From contig JBBIUV010000016.1 in assembly GCA_037440065.1 (NCBI GenBank), forward strand, positions 682,001-746,000: a DNA stretch of 64,000 nucleotides, given 5' to 3'. The notes below the pieces were generated by a model. The model did not search any database. It was not told where the DNA came from and saw only the letters and a program-made list of their open reading frames with translations. Numbering within the stretch: the stretch's first letter is position 1; every line of letters starts with the position of its first letter. Positions 16,917-27,400 of the stretch are shown here, piece after piece. This DNA is from UBA1563 sp037440065 (GTDB taxonomy: Bacteria; Bacteroidota; Ignavibacteria; Ignavibacteriales; Ignavibacteriaceae). The position numbers and the translations under genes are program-made.

Positions 16917-19337
16917 TTAATTATTTTGGTAAATGGAAGTTGGTAGAGAAAAATAAAATGTTGCTCCACCGCCAGTATCACTTTCAGCCCACACTTCCCC
17001 ATTATGTCGTTTAATAATACGAAGAACTATTGCCAAACCAACCCCAGTTCCTTCAAATTCCTCGGCTTTATGTAAACGTTGAAACACCCCAAATAATTTG
17101 TGCGCATATAACGGATTAAATCCAACACCGGAGTCTTTTACGAAATAAATATTCCGTCCCAACTCAGTTCGTCCACCCACTTCAATCTTTTTTATCGGAG
17201 ACTTTGATGAAAATTTAATAGCATTAGATAATAAATTACTCCAAACCTGCCTCAATAGAGTAATATCACCGTAAACCACTGGGAGACTTGAAACCGTGAA
17301 AGAAAAATTGTCTTTACCATCCGTTAAATACAATTCATGATAAATGGAATTTACAATCTCCGTCATATCAATGCGAGTGAAATTAATATCAACTTTGCTG
17401 ACACGGGCAAGTGATAGAAGGTCAGTAATAAGTTGATCCATTCTCTTTGCATTTGTTCGGATCATTTTAAGAAATCTTTTCCCTTCGTTATCAAGTTTAC
17501 TTTCATAATCTTCTAAAAGAAGTTTTGAAAAACCATCTATGGCTCTCAAAGGAGCTCTTAAATCATGAGAGGTTGAATATGTGAAGGCTTCCAATTCCTT
17601 ATTTGCTGCCTCTAATTGAGCTGTTCGCTCCAAAACTCTTAATTCGAGTTCAGCATTAAGTTTCTGAATTTCTGCTTCTGCTTTTCTAAGTTCAGTAATA
17701 TCACGGGCTGCTGCAAAAACTCCTTGGATTTTTCCCTCTTCATTTTTATAAACTGTTGCATTATAAAGTACATCGGTCGTTTTTCCGGAGACATGAGTTA
17801 TAGTTAGCGGATAATCCCGAACGCTTCCTTTCTCTAACACGGTTTGATATCCGATTCGTGCTTCATTTGGTTCGGTAAAATAATTTGCAAAATCATCACC
17901 AATTAATTGCTCTCTTGTTAAACCTGTGATTTGTTCTGTTGCTGAGTTCACATCGGTGATTTTTCCATCATGTCCAATCGTTACAAGCGGGTCAATACTC
18001 GCCTCGATTAATCTTCGATTATATGCACCGGCTATTTGCAGTTCTTGTTGTATACGTTTCTGTTCCGTTATATCTCTTGCAATTGTTGATGAACCGGTAA
18101 CTTTTCCTTCAGAATCTCTAATTGGTGAAATAGTTACAGAAACATTTATTATTCTTCCATCTTTTCTTTTTCTTACCGTTTCATAATGGCGAATCTGTTC
18201 ACCATTTCTTATCTTTTCCAATATTTTGGAGATTTCTTCCAATTTATCTGTAGTTGCTAAAAACGAAATATGTTTTCCCAATACTTCACTTGGACAATAA
18301 CCATACATTTTTTCAGCACCTGGATTCCAACTGACTACAATTCCGTTGACATCTTTACCAATGATTGCGTCATCAGAAGATTGGACTATTGCTGCGAGAA
18401 GTCTAGATTCTTTCTCCGCACGCTTTTGTTCCGTTATATCACGTGCAGCCGCAAACACACCTTCTACTTTATCAAATTCATTTTTATACACCGTTGCATT
18501 GTAAAGAACTTCGGTAGTGCTACCGGATTTATGTTTTATCGTTAGTGGATAATCGCGAACCAATCCTTTAAACAATACAGTCTGATAACCATTTCTTGCA
18601 TTTTCGGGTTCTGTAAAGTAATTAGCAAAATCATCACCGATAAGTTGATCTCTGGTGGCCCCGGTAATTTTTTCGGTTGCTGAATTTACATCTGTAATCT
18701 TTCCATCATGTCCAATTGTAACTAGCGGATCAAGACTTGCTTCAATCAACCTCCGGTTGTATTCGCCGGCTCTTCTCAATTCTTCAGCAAATAACTTCCG
18801 ATTCGTGATATCTCGCGCAGTTGCATATGTTAGTTCTTCATCGGCTTTGTATGTTGCTCGCCATGAAAGCCATCTCAAGGAACCATCTTTATTAAGATAT
18901 CGATTTTCAAAGTTGAGTGAATAACCGCAATGCAATTGTTCTTCCATTTCATTAATTGTTGCCTGTTTATCAAGTGGATGTACAAAATCAATGAACGGTC
19001 TTCCGGTCAGTTCTTCTTCTGTATAACCAAGCAAATCTGAAAATGCTGGATTAACTTTTAGAAAAACTCCATTAGGATCAACTAAACACATTAGATCGGC
19101 AGAATTTTGAAAGAAATTAACATCGTGATCACTGCCCAATTTTAGAAGTCTTGATGTAGTTTTCGTTCTGGAAGATGATTTATTTTTTTTCTTTTCGTGG
19201 GTTTGTATGTTCGATTTTTTAGCAGGGGATTCTTTGATGGCCTTTATTTTCGCTGACTTTGAAGTAAGTTCTTTCTTTCCTTTTGATGTTTCGCCGGAAA
19301 TTGTAGGTTCTTTCTTTTTTACGATTCTCTTTTTCAT
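16917..19337 (-). CDS. Cytoplasmic PAS4 sensor histidine kinase
   Basis: An 806-residue kinase without membrane segments. Residues 1-67 are a Lys/Ser-rich low-complexity tail. Four PAS domains follow (about 70-185, 192-302, 308-425, 438-549), a coiled-coil linker (about 552-585), HisKA with H-box STSHDLRAPLRAIDGFSKLL (His591), and a HATPase ending FYFSLPTS. The DLRAPLRAI type H-box is that of bacteriophytochrome-like kinases that pair with Rcp1-type regulators, and such a regulator is the next gene. PAS 2 and PAS 4 are about 85 percent identical, a recent internal duplication. A 240-bp gap upstream could carry its promoter. Confidence 0.92.
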   Translation of the reverse strand: MKKRIVKKKEPTISGETSKGKKELTSKSAKIKAIKESPAKKSNIQTHEKKKNKSSSRTKTTSRLLKLGSDHDVNFFQNSADLMCLVDPNGVFLKVNPAFSDLLGYTEEELTGRPFIDFVHPLDKQATINEMEEQLHCGYSLNFENRYLNKDGSLRWLSWRATYKADEELTYATARDITNRKLFAEELRRAGEYNRRLIEASLDPLVTIGHDGKITDVNSATEKITGATRDQLIGDDFANYFTEPENARNGYQTVLFKGLVRDYPLTIKHKSGSTTEVLYNATVYKNEFDKVEGVFAAARDITEQKRAEKESRLLAAIVQSSDDAIIGKDVNGIVVSWNPGAEKMYGYCPSEVLGKHISFLATTDKLEEISKILEKIRNGEQIRHYETVRKRKDGRIINVSVTISPIRDSEGKVTGSSTIARDITEQKRIQQELQIAGAYNRRLIEASIDPLVTIGHDGKITDVNSATEQITGLTREQLIGDDFANYFTEPNEARIGYQTVLEKGSVRDYPLTITHVSGKTTDVLYNATVYKNEEGKIQGVFAAARDITELRKAEAEIQKLNAELELRVLERTAQLEAANKELEAFTYSTSHDLRAPLRAIDGFSKLLLEDYESKLDNEGKRFLKMIRTNAKRMDQLITDLLSLARVSKVDINFTRIDMTEIVNSIYHELYLTDGKDNFSFTVSSLPVVYGDITLLRQVWSNLLSNAIKFSSKSPIKKIEVGGRTELGRNIYFVKDSGVGFNPLYAHKLFGVFQRLHKAEEFEGTGVGLAIVLRIIKRHNGEVWAESDTGGGATFYFSLPTSIYQNN

Positions 19338-19577
19338 ACAACACTAAACCGTAACTCGTTTCTCGTTTTATCGGGAGGAATCAATTCAGAGATCACAACA
19401 GTTATTTAATTTTGATGTATTTATCTGTATCAACAAATTATTATAACAACAAAAACAAAGTAACCGCTAAAATCTAACTAACTTGTAATTGAAAATCAAC
19501 CAAATAATATGCTTCTCAACTTAAAATAGATAAAATCTCAAATTTTCTGTTGTTAAGAAATTGAAACCAGAATACCG

Positions 19578-22500
19578 TCAATCATTAGTCAGTGCTTTCT
19601 TTACCAACTCGATCATTTCCCTTTTTCGAAACGGTTTTGCAAGATAATGTGTGCATCCGGCCTGAAGCGATTCGGATTTGTCTTTTCCCATTGCATAAGC
19701 AGTGACTGCAGCAATTGGAGTATCAGTGTATTGGGGTATTTTCAAAATTTCTTTTACTAGTTCCAACCCGTTCATTCCTTCCCCAAGATTTATATCGATC
19801 ATAAAGAAATCATATCTCTTTTCGTTGAGCAGTTTGAGAGCAGTTAAACCATCTTCTGCCGTGTCAACATCACATGTATCTTTCAAAAAGAGTTTTACCA
19901 TGTTTCTGTTTATGAAATCATCTTCTACATAAAGTACTGATGCCTGTACTGACTTCCCGGAAGATTTGTCAGCTGATGACTTGATGATTTTTAGATTTTT
20001 ATCTTCTTTCTCAGCAATTGAAGCTTTCTTAGGAAGTGATGGGAATTTTACGGTAAATGTTGAACCTTCACCATATTTACTCTCTACAGTAATTGTACCC
20101 TTCATCAGTTCAACAGCTTTTTTTGAAATGGTTAATCCCAATCCAGGTCCTTCATAATTGCGACTTATTCCCTCGCTCACCTGTCGGAATTCTTCCCAAA
20201 TCAGATCTATTTTATCCTCCGGTATGCCAATACCTGTATCTATTATTTTGATGTAAAACATAGGAGGAGATTTTTGTTCACCTTTTACTTCCTCATAACC
20301 AACCTCGACTTTGATACTTCCGACTTTTGTGAATTTAATAGCATTGTCAAGTAGATTGTGGAGAATTCTTTTTAAAAGAATTTCATCCAAATGTGAAATA
20401 ATATTTTCATCTTTAATAATTGTTTCGAGTTTTAGATTTCTTATTGCTGCATCTGATCTTAAGAGAAGTACACTCTCCTTTATTATTGGAACAACTGAAA
20501 TATCTTTCGCGATAACCTCCATTTTACCGGTCTCTGCCTCAGAAAGGTCAAGAATAAACTTAAGCGTTTCACTCAATCGTTTACCAGATTGATAGATTCC
20601 CTGAACCATTTCAACTTGCTCGGCATCTTCAAGACTAGTAGTTAGTATTTCAGCATATCCCAAAATGCCGTTTAGCGGAGTTCTTAGTTCATGGCTCATA
20701 TTGGCAAGGAAATTCGATTTCAACCGATTCATTTCTTCAGCTTTGTCTTTTGCAATTATCACTTCCTCGATCATTTTTTTCTTTTCTGTGATATCTTCCT
20801 TGATAGCTATAAAGTGGGTAATATCTCCCTCTTTATTAATAACAGGAGAAATGCGCGCTGATTCCCAGTATTTCTCTCCATTTTTTTTCCTGTTTAGAAA
20901 TTCACCGCTCCACTCTTTCCCAGAGCTTATATTATCCCAAAGTTCAGCATAAAATTCCCTACCATGAAAACCGGATTTAATTATTCGTGGATTTTTTCCA
21001 ATAACTTCATTTTTAGAAAATCCTGATACTTCGCAGAATTTTGCATTAACAAATTCAATATTTCCCTGCGGATCGGTAATAACAACTGATGCAGGACTTT
21101 GCTCCACAGCACGAGACAATTTTAGAAGTTCATCCTCAAATTGTTTGCGTTCAGTAAAGTCATGATTAACACCCACTAAACCTGTAATCTTGCCATGCAC
21201 ATCACGCAATGGAACTTTAGCACCAATCAACCAATGTTCATGTCCCTCCATATCAACTAATTTTCCTTCAATATCAAGTAAAGGTTTTCCGGATTCAATA
21301 ACCTGTTGATCTTCAGCAGCAAAATATTTCGCTTCACTTTCCGGATAAAGTTCAAAATCGGTTTTTCCAATTACATCATTTTCTGATTTTTTCCCAGATA
21401 GCTCAATCTCTTTCTTATTTGCTAATATTTTTCTTCCGGATGTGTCTTTTACAAATACCGCATCGGGAATTAAATCAATAATTGTTCTAAGGAGTGTTCG
21501 CTCATTTGTAATAATTTCTTCGGCATGTCTACGATGTGTTATATCCGAGGCAACTTGTATTAATGCAATAGTTGCCCCTTTTTTATCTCGAACCTTAGTA
21601 GTAGAAAGTGAAACTGGGAACTCAGTCCCATCTTTTCTTTTATTCAGTAATTCGCCTTGCCATCCACCGCCAAGCGTTGCCGGAAGAATTTTGCTTATCA
21701 AATCCGGAGAATTGTTCGAAGATCGAATTATGCCCATATGATTTCCCAATAATTCTTGTTCATCATATCCATAAGTATTGAGGAATGAATTGTTCACAAA
21801 AATGATATTTTCATTTAAATCTGTAATACTTACACATTCATTCACACTTTTTAGTGCATGAGCCAACATTGATATCTCAGCTTCAGCACGATGTTGTTCT
21901 GTGATATCTTTAGCCATTCCTCTAACAATAGGCGTTGTTACACCAGAAGTTCTTAACGAATTATTAAATTCCCATATTCTCCTTTCACCAGATTTAGTTT
22001 GAACTACCATGGTGCCCGAAACTTTCCCCTCTTCTTTAATTCTGATCAAGTAACTTTTGAATAAATTTCTGAATTCTGGGACAATAAATTCTCTTAAATT
22101 TATTTTGAGTATTTCTTCCCGGCTATAGCCTAGAGTTTTAACTCCGGCATCATTCATACTTAGAATATTTCCCTTTAAGTCATGCGTGCAGAAAAGCTCA
22201 CTGCTGTGTTCCACCAAATCTCGATACCGGTCTTCACTATCTTTAAGTGCGTCCTCAGCCAACTTACGTTCTGAAATATCTGCTGCAACTCCAATTAGAG
22301 CAATTGGATTTTTATCATTGTCATAAATTGCGGTAGTAGAAAGAGAAATAGGAAATTCAGAGCCATCTTTTTTAATATTCAATAGTTCACCTTGCCAACC
22401 TCCTTTTAAGGTAGCCGGTAAAATTTCTTCAATTAAAATCGAAGGATTTTTGGGAGACTGGAAAATTGAAATATGTTTTCCCAATAACTCATCCTCAGAG

Positions 22501-24164
22501 TATCCATATGTTTCTAACAAAGATTGATTTACAAATAAAAGTTCATCATGTAAATTAGTAATGCTTACACATTCATTAACGCTCTTCATTGCATTGGCAA
22601 GCAATGCGATATCTTTCTCAGATTTTTTTTTCTCGGTAATATCAATAATATGAGTAATAAAAAACTGAGGTTGACTGTTAACATTTCGTACTAAGGAAGT
22701 TGTTACATGTGCGTAGATTAAACTTCCATCCTTTTTTGCATAACGTTTCTCAAAAGATGCGGTATCGGTTTCGCCCGAAAGCATTTTCTGAAATTGTGAT
22801 AAGCCAATCTTAAGATCTTCACTATATGTAATTTCCGGGAATGTTAGTTTCTTAATTTCCTCATCTTCATACCCGATCATTTTTCTAAAAGCATTATTAA
22901 CACGTTGAAATTTCATATCAATACCAACAATGCACATTCCTGTAGCTGCATAGTCAAATGAATGCCGGAACCTTTCTTCGCTTTCTTGTAAAGCAATCTC
23001 ACCTAATCTTCGTTCCGTAATGTCCGTTACAATTCCTAAGATCGCTTTTTCCCCTTCGTAGTTTATCATTTTATTTGAAATGAATGTCTCAATTCTTCGC
23101 TTATCTTTTGAAATTAAAGCATACTCGTATGAATCCTTTGCTTTTCCCTCGTAGCGCTTCGCAAAATTTTCTTTCACCATTTCAACATAATCGGAGGCGA
23201 TTAAATCGAGGAAGTTAAATTTTGGGTTTAAAAATTCTTCTTTCGCGTAACCAAGAATTTCTTCACATTTTTTATTTACATAAACAACACTACCCTTTTT
23301 ATTGATGAAAATCATATTTGGAGAATCGTCCGCCAAACTTCTAAACTTCGCTTCAGATTCTTTTAACTCTTCTTCTACTTTTTTCCTTTCCGTAATGTCT
23401 ATCCGTACTCCAATCATACGGGTTGGATTATTTTTTTCATCGCTTTCAATTATACGTCCAACAACATTTACCCAACGATATGAGCCGGTTGCATGTTTTA
23501 TTCTTACCTCATATTGATATTTTGCATCTCCACCTCTCATAACATCATTGATTTTTTTTGCAACGATCTTTTTATCGTCTGGGTGTACTCTCCCTAACCA
23601 CTCATCACGATCACCGGGACCTTCTTTTGCTTCGTATCCAAGCATAGTGTAATAGGTGGGAGATACATAAAAAATATCATTTTTGAGATCCCAATCGAAC
23701 GTTCCAATTTTTGTCTCCTCAAGAGTCATGCGAAATCGTTCTTCACTTTCTTTAAGCGCTAAAGATATTCTTTCCTTCTCTATTACTATTTTATTTCTTT
23801 CGAATGCATCTTTTACTGCGGCTGGGAGCCGTGAAATATGTTCTTTTAAGATATAATCTGTTGCTCCGGTTTTGATGCACTCAACGGCAATTTCTTCGTT
23901 AATTGAACCGGTTAATAGCAGGAAAGGTGTATTTGGAGATTTTTCAAGTGTTAGTTTTAATGCGCTCATCCCATCGAATTTAGGCATCTTATAATCGGAA
24001 ATAATTATATCAGGAGAAAATATTTCGAGTTCACGCAGAAAGTCGGTTTCATTCTCGACCAATCGATATTGAAATTTAACGCCTCCCCTTACAAGATTTC
24101 TCATCGCAAGTTCAGCATCGGTTTGAACATCCTCGATGAAGAGAATTTTCAATTCTGTGCTCAT
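19578..24164 (-). CDS. Large hybrid histidine kinase, REC-PAS8-HK-REC
   Basis: A 1528-residue cytoplasmic protein. An N-terminal receiver (about 5-125, IIISDYKMPKFDG) is followed by a run of about eight PAS/PAC units (roughly 145-1135), each ending near a DITE/DISE motif, then HisKA with MSHELRTPLNGILGYAEIL, a HATPase (LLDNAIKFTKVG) and a C-terminal receiver (about 1395-1522, FFMIDINLGEGMNG). Two units beginning SVNECVSIT (about 521-633 and 766-881) are clear duplicates. The first receiver may gate the PAS array while the last accepts phosphate from the kinase. AAGGTG precedes the ATG. It is the farthest-upstream member of the minus-strand signalling block. Confidence 0.92.
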   Translation of the reverse strand: MSTELKILFIEDVQTDAELAMRNLVRGGVKFQYRLVENETDFLRELEIFSPDIIISDYKMPKFDGMSALKLTLEKSPNTPFLLLTGSINEEIAVECIKTGATDYILKEHISRLPAAVKDAFERNKIVIEKERISLALKESEERFRMTLEETKIGTFDWDLKNDIFYVSPTYYTMLGYEAKEGPGDRDEWLGRVHPDDKKIVAKKINDVMRGGDAKYQYEVRIKHATGSYRWVNVVGRIIESDEKNNPTRMIGVRIDITERKKVEEELKESEAKFRSLADDSPNMIFINKKGSVVYVNKKCEEILGYAKEEFLNPKFNFLDLIASDYVEMVKENFAKRYEGKAKDSYEYALISKDKRRIETFISNKMINYEGEKAILGIVTDITERRLGEIALQESEERFRHSFDYAATGMCIVGIDMKFQRVNNAFRKMIGYEDEEIKKLTFPEITYSEDLKIGLSQFQKMLSGETDTASFEKRYAKKDGSLIYAHVTTSLVRNVNSQPQFFITHIIDITEKKKSEKDIALLANAMKSVNECVSITNLHDELLFVNQSLLETYGYSEDELLGKHISIFQSPKNPSILIEEILPATLKGGWQGELLNIKKDGSEFPISLSTTAIYDNDKNPIALIGVAADISERKLAEDALKDSEDRYRDLVEHSSELFCTHDLKGNILSMNDAGVKTLGYSREEILKINLREFIVPEFRNLFKSYLIRIKEEGKVSGTMVVQTKSGERRIWEFNNSLRTSGVTTPIVRGMAKDITEQHRAEAEISMLAHALKSVNECVSITDLNENIIFVNNSFLNTYGYDEQELLGNHMGIIRSSNNSPDLISKILPATLGGGWQGELLNKRKDGTEFPVSLSTTKVRDKKGATIALIQVASDITHRRHAEEIITNERTLLRTIIDLIPDAVFVKDTSGRKILANKKEIELSGKKSENDVIGKTDFELYPESEAKYFAAEDQQVIESGKPLLDIEGKLVDMEGHEHWLIGAKVPLRDVHGKITGLVGVNHDFTERKQFEDELLKLSRAVEQSPASVVITDPQGNIEFVNAKFCEVSGFSKNEVIGKNPRIIKSGFHGREFYAELWDNISSGKEWSGEFLNRKKNGEKYWESARISPVINKEGDITHFIAIKEDITEKKKMIEEVIIAKDKAEEMNRLKSNFLANMSHELRTPLNGILGYAEILTTSLEDAEQVEMVQGIYQSGKRLSETLKFILDLSEAETGKMEVIAKDISVVPIIKESVLLLRSDAAIRNLKLETIIKDENIISHLDEILLKRILHNLLDNAIKFTKVGSIKVEVGYEEVKGEQKSPPMFYIKIIDTGIGIPEDKIDLIWEEFRQVSEGISRNYEGPGLGLTISKKAVELMKGTITVESKYGEGSTFTVKFPSLPKKASIAEKEDKNLKIIKSSADKSSGKSVQASVLYVEDDFINRNMVKLFLKDTCDVDTAEDGLTALKLLNEKRYDFFMIDINLGEGMNGLELVKEILKIPQYTDTPIAAVTAYAMGKDKSESLQAGCTHYLAKPFRKREMIELVKKALTND

Positions 24165-24418
24165 ATGACACCTTGATTATTTACATTTTAAAAATAATAA
24201 TTCTTAGATTATTTGTACCATCCGTAAAATGTTTTTGTTCAAAAAGATGCAAATCATCATCCGATAATTTTACGTCTTTCCAAATATCCTCAAAGGATTG
24301 CAATTCTGCTTAAGGCTGCAACCTTTATTTATCAGGCATGAGTTAAATACTTTAATATGCATTTAATAATGTCTCTGAACTTCTCTGGAAAGACAGATTA
24401 AAACTTTTTTTACCAACG

Positions 24419-27400
24419 TTATTTTAAGAGCATCATTTTTTTTATTGATGAGTGATCATGTTTTCCATCGTCTGAAATTACTTTCAAGTGATAGAAATAT
24501 ATTCCTGATGAAAGAGTTTGTCCATTTCGGGTTTGCTTAAGATTAAATACAATAGAATATCTCCCAGGTGATTTTTCTTCTTCAATCAAGGTTCCAACAT
24601 AATTGCCGAGAATATCATAAATCTTTAATGTTACAAAACTATTTTGTGGAATATGATATTCAATCATTGTTTCAGGATTGAATGGATTCGGAAAATTTTG
24701 TAAGAGTAAAAACTCAGTCGGAATCGTTCCCTGACTATTTTTTTCTATTGCAGCAACGTAAGTAGAATTAACACTACCGGGAGTTCCATGACCGATTGAA
24801 GCTCTCCAACTTTCACCAACTGCATTTTCCATAGATGGATTTACAAGCTCAAGCGAAGAACCTCCACCATCTGCTGCCGTTGGCCATGGCGCCTTATCAT
24901 TATAAGTTAGGGAATCAACTAATTGACCATCTGCATTATAGAGGAATAGTGCTTCACCGCTTCCACTCAAACCAGAACTAATATTTCCTAAGACATTTTT
25001 AACTTCGGGATATTTTGAAGAAAACAAAGTCAAGTCTGAACAAATTGCTAGATACGAATCTGGTTGCAAGATCGTTCCTAATGGAAATACAAAAGATGGT
25101 ATCCGATTCTCATCCATAAAAACCCAATTTGAAATATTGAGATCGATTTTTGTTGTATTATAAATTTCGATCCAATCACCGGAATCAAATGTTGTTGCTG
25201 AATTATAATTAATCTCATTTATTGGAGTTACAGATTTTGTCTCCCCAGCGTACACAAACGCACCAATATCAGTTATAGAACCATCATTATCTAGAGGAGA
25301 ATTTGGATCACCGCTATTAAAACATGGTGAAGCTGTTTGAAGATGAAAATTTCCCCCATCAGGATTAATTAAAAGTGGTTCGCCATAAATATTGTAATCT
25401 CCAACAAGTGTATCGCTGTTTGATAATGAGTAGCTGATATCCAAGAAAGAATAATTATCAGCGGCCGCCGAAACATTTTTTGAATTTGCAAATAGGGAAT
25501 TTTTAATCAATGCGCTACCTCCACCAATATTCACAACTTTCTCAAAACACGAGACTCCTATGTTGTTTGAGTAAAATGTGGAATTCATAATATTAGCAGT
25601 AGAGAGGCTATCTTTTATACCTATACCGAGGTTACATTTAGAAATTACATTACGCACTACATTTGTATTTGAACCTTGTCCGATCGAGATTCCTTTATCA
25701 CTACAATTTGTAATATAATTATCACTGATGGAAACATTCAATGAGCCATCACCCAAATCAATCCCATCGCTATTGCTGCCAGTAAAATCTCTAATAATAT
25801 TATTGCGGATATCTGTAGTGCCGTTCATAAATCCAAGATCAATTGCATCCATATCAGGTATCGCATTTCCTTTAAATGTTGAATTTACGATCGAAAGATT
25901 TCCACCATTACAATTAATGTAATCACCAACTTCATATACATTCTCAAAACTGCAGCCGTCAACTATCACATTGCTCCACTGAGCAGAGATAGGCAGTTTA
26001 ACATTATTAAAATGAATATTCTTTAAATGGAAAGTCGAGTTCAAACTGGAAATTGCGGCGAAAAAGTTTGTTGGATCAATACCGTTAGTTGCATTCGAAA
26101 TATTTACATTGTTCAACTCAGAAATACCGAAACTGTTTTCAAAACAAATTGCACCCCACTTTTCAGATGGATAATAAGAGGTAAGTGTGATCGGCTCTGT
26201 TTCTGTTCCACTCATTTTCATTTGGCCATTAACCGTTATACTTTTGCTGGAAGAGAAATAAATAATTGTTCCGGGTTCAACTTTTACAATTCCATTTGCT
26301 CCAATAGTAACATCATTCAAAACATAATAGGGAGAATTTGCTTTTGAAAGTGTCACGGGTTCGTTAATAACTTGCGCTAACTCGCTCGAACTTATTTTCT
26401 CAAATTCTGCTATCAATTCCGTATCATCGGAAATTACGTATGTTATTGAATCTGCTGTTCCCACAATATTTTCATTAGTAGATTGCTGATTCAATACTGC
26501 GTCAAGACCTAAATCAAAACTAACGTCAGAGCTTGTCGCGCCCGACTGATGGGTTTCAACTGCAAGAACATTTGTACCGTTTAAAAGATATGTTTTGTCG
26601 ATTGTGAATTCATAAAAATTCGATTCATCTGTTCCGCTTACTGCGGTTGAAGCAAGAGTTGAAAAAGAAACCGTTCCGGTTGGCATATTTGAGCGAAGGA
26701 TCTCATTTCCGTTTAAATAAATTACCGCGCCGTCATCACGCATTAATTTCAATGTTAATTCTTTTACCGCTGCAAGATCGTTTATTTGAAAAGTACGACG
26801 GTAGTATGAGGTAATGTATTTGCTCTGCGAGTTTGGACCATAACTGATAACAGTTTTCTCATCGCCATCTCCATAACCAAATTGAGCCATTCCAAGTTTC
26901 CATGATGCATCATTATAATTTTGATCAGCCCACCAAACATCAGGAGTTGAACCACCATCCGAATATTTCCAAAATGAACCTTGCGGGATTAAATTCATTT
27001 TTGTTGATAAAACTTTTTCTTTCCATTGTTTAAAAGCATATCCTGGAGGCGGATATGCTTTAATCTTCAATGGAATATTTTTAAAGTATAAGTTATTTTC
27101 ACCCAGGTTTTCCGGGAAACCATTTACTTCAACTTTACCTTCATTCAATAAACTAGTGCTAATTTTAAGATTTGCTCTTCCCGAAAGACCAAATTGATTA
27201 TTTAAATATTGTGTTGTGTAATTACTTCGTTGAAGAACAAAATCTCTCAGTTTTTGTACTTCAGCATTCCAATATGTTAATGAAGAAATTCCTGGTGTCT
27301 TTCCCCAAATATCAATAGTCAACGAGTCGATATAGGTTCCCCATTTTTGAATATGTTTTGGCATTTCATTTTGGATGATCGTTTTAACACTGTCGATTTT

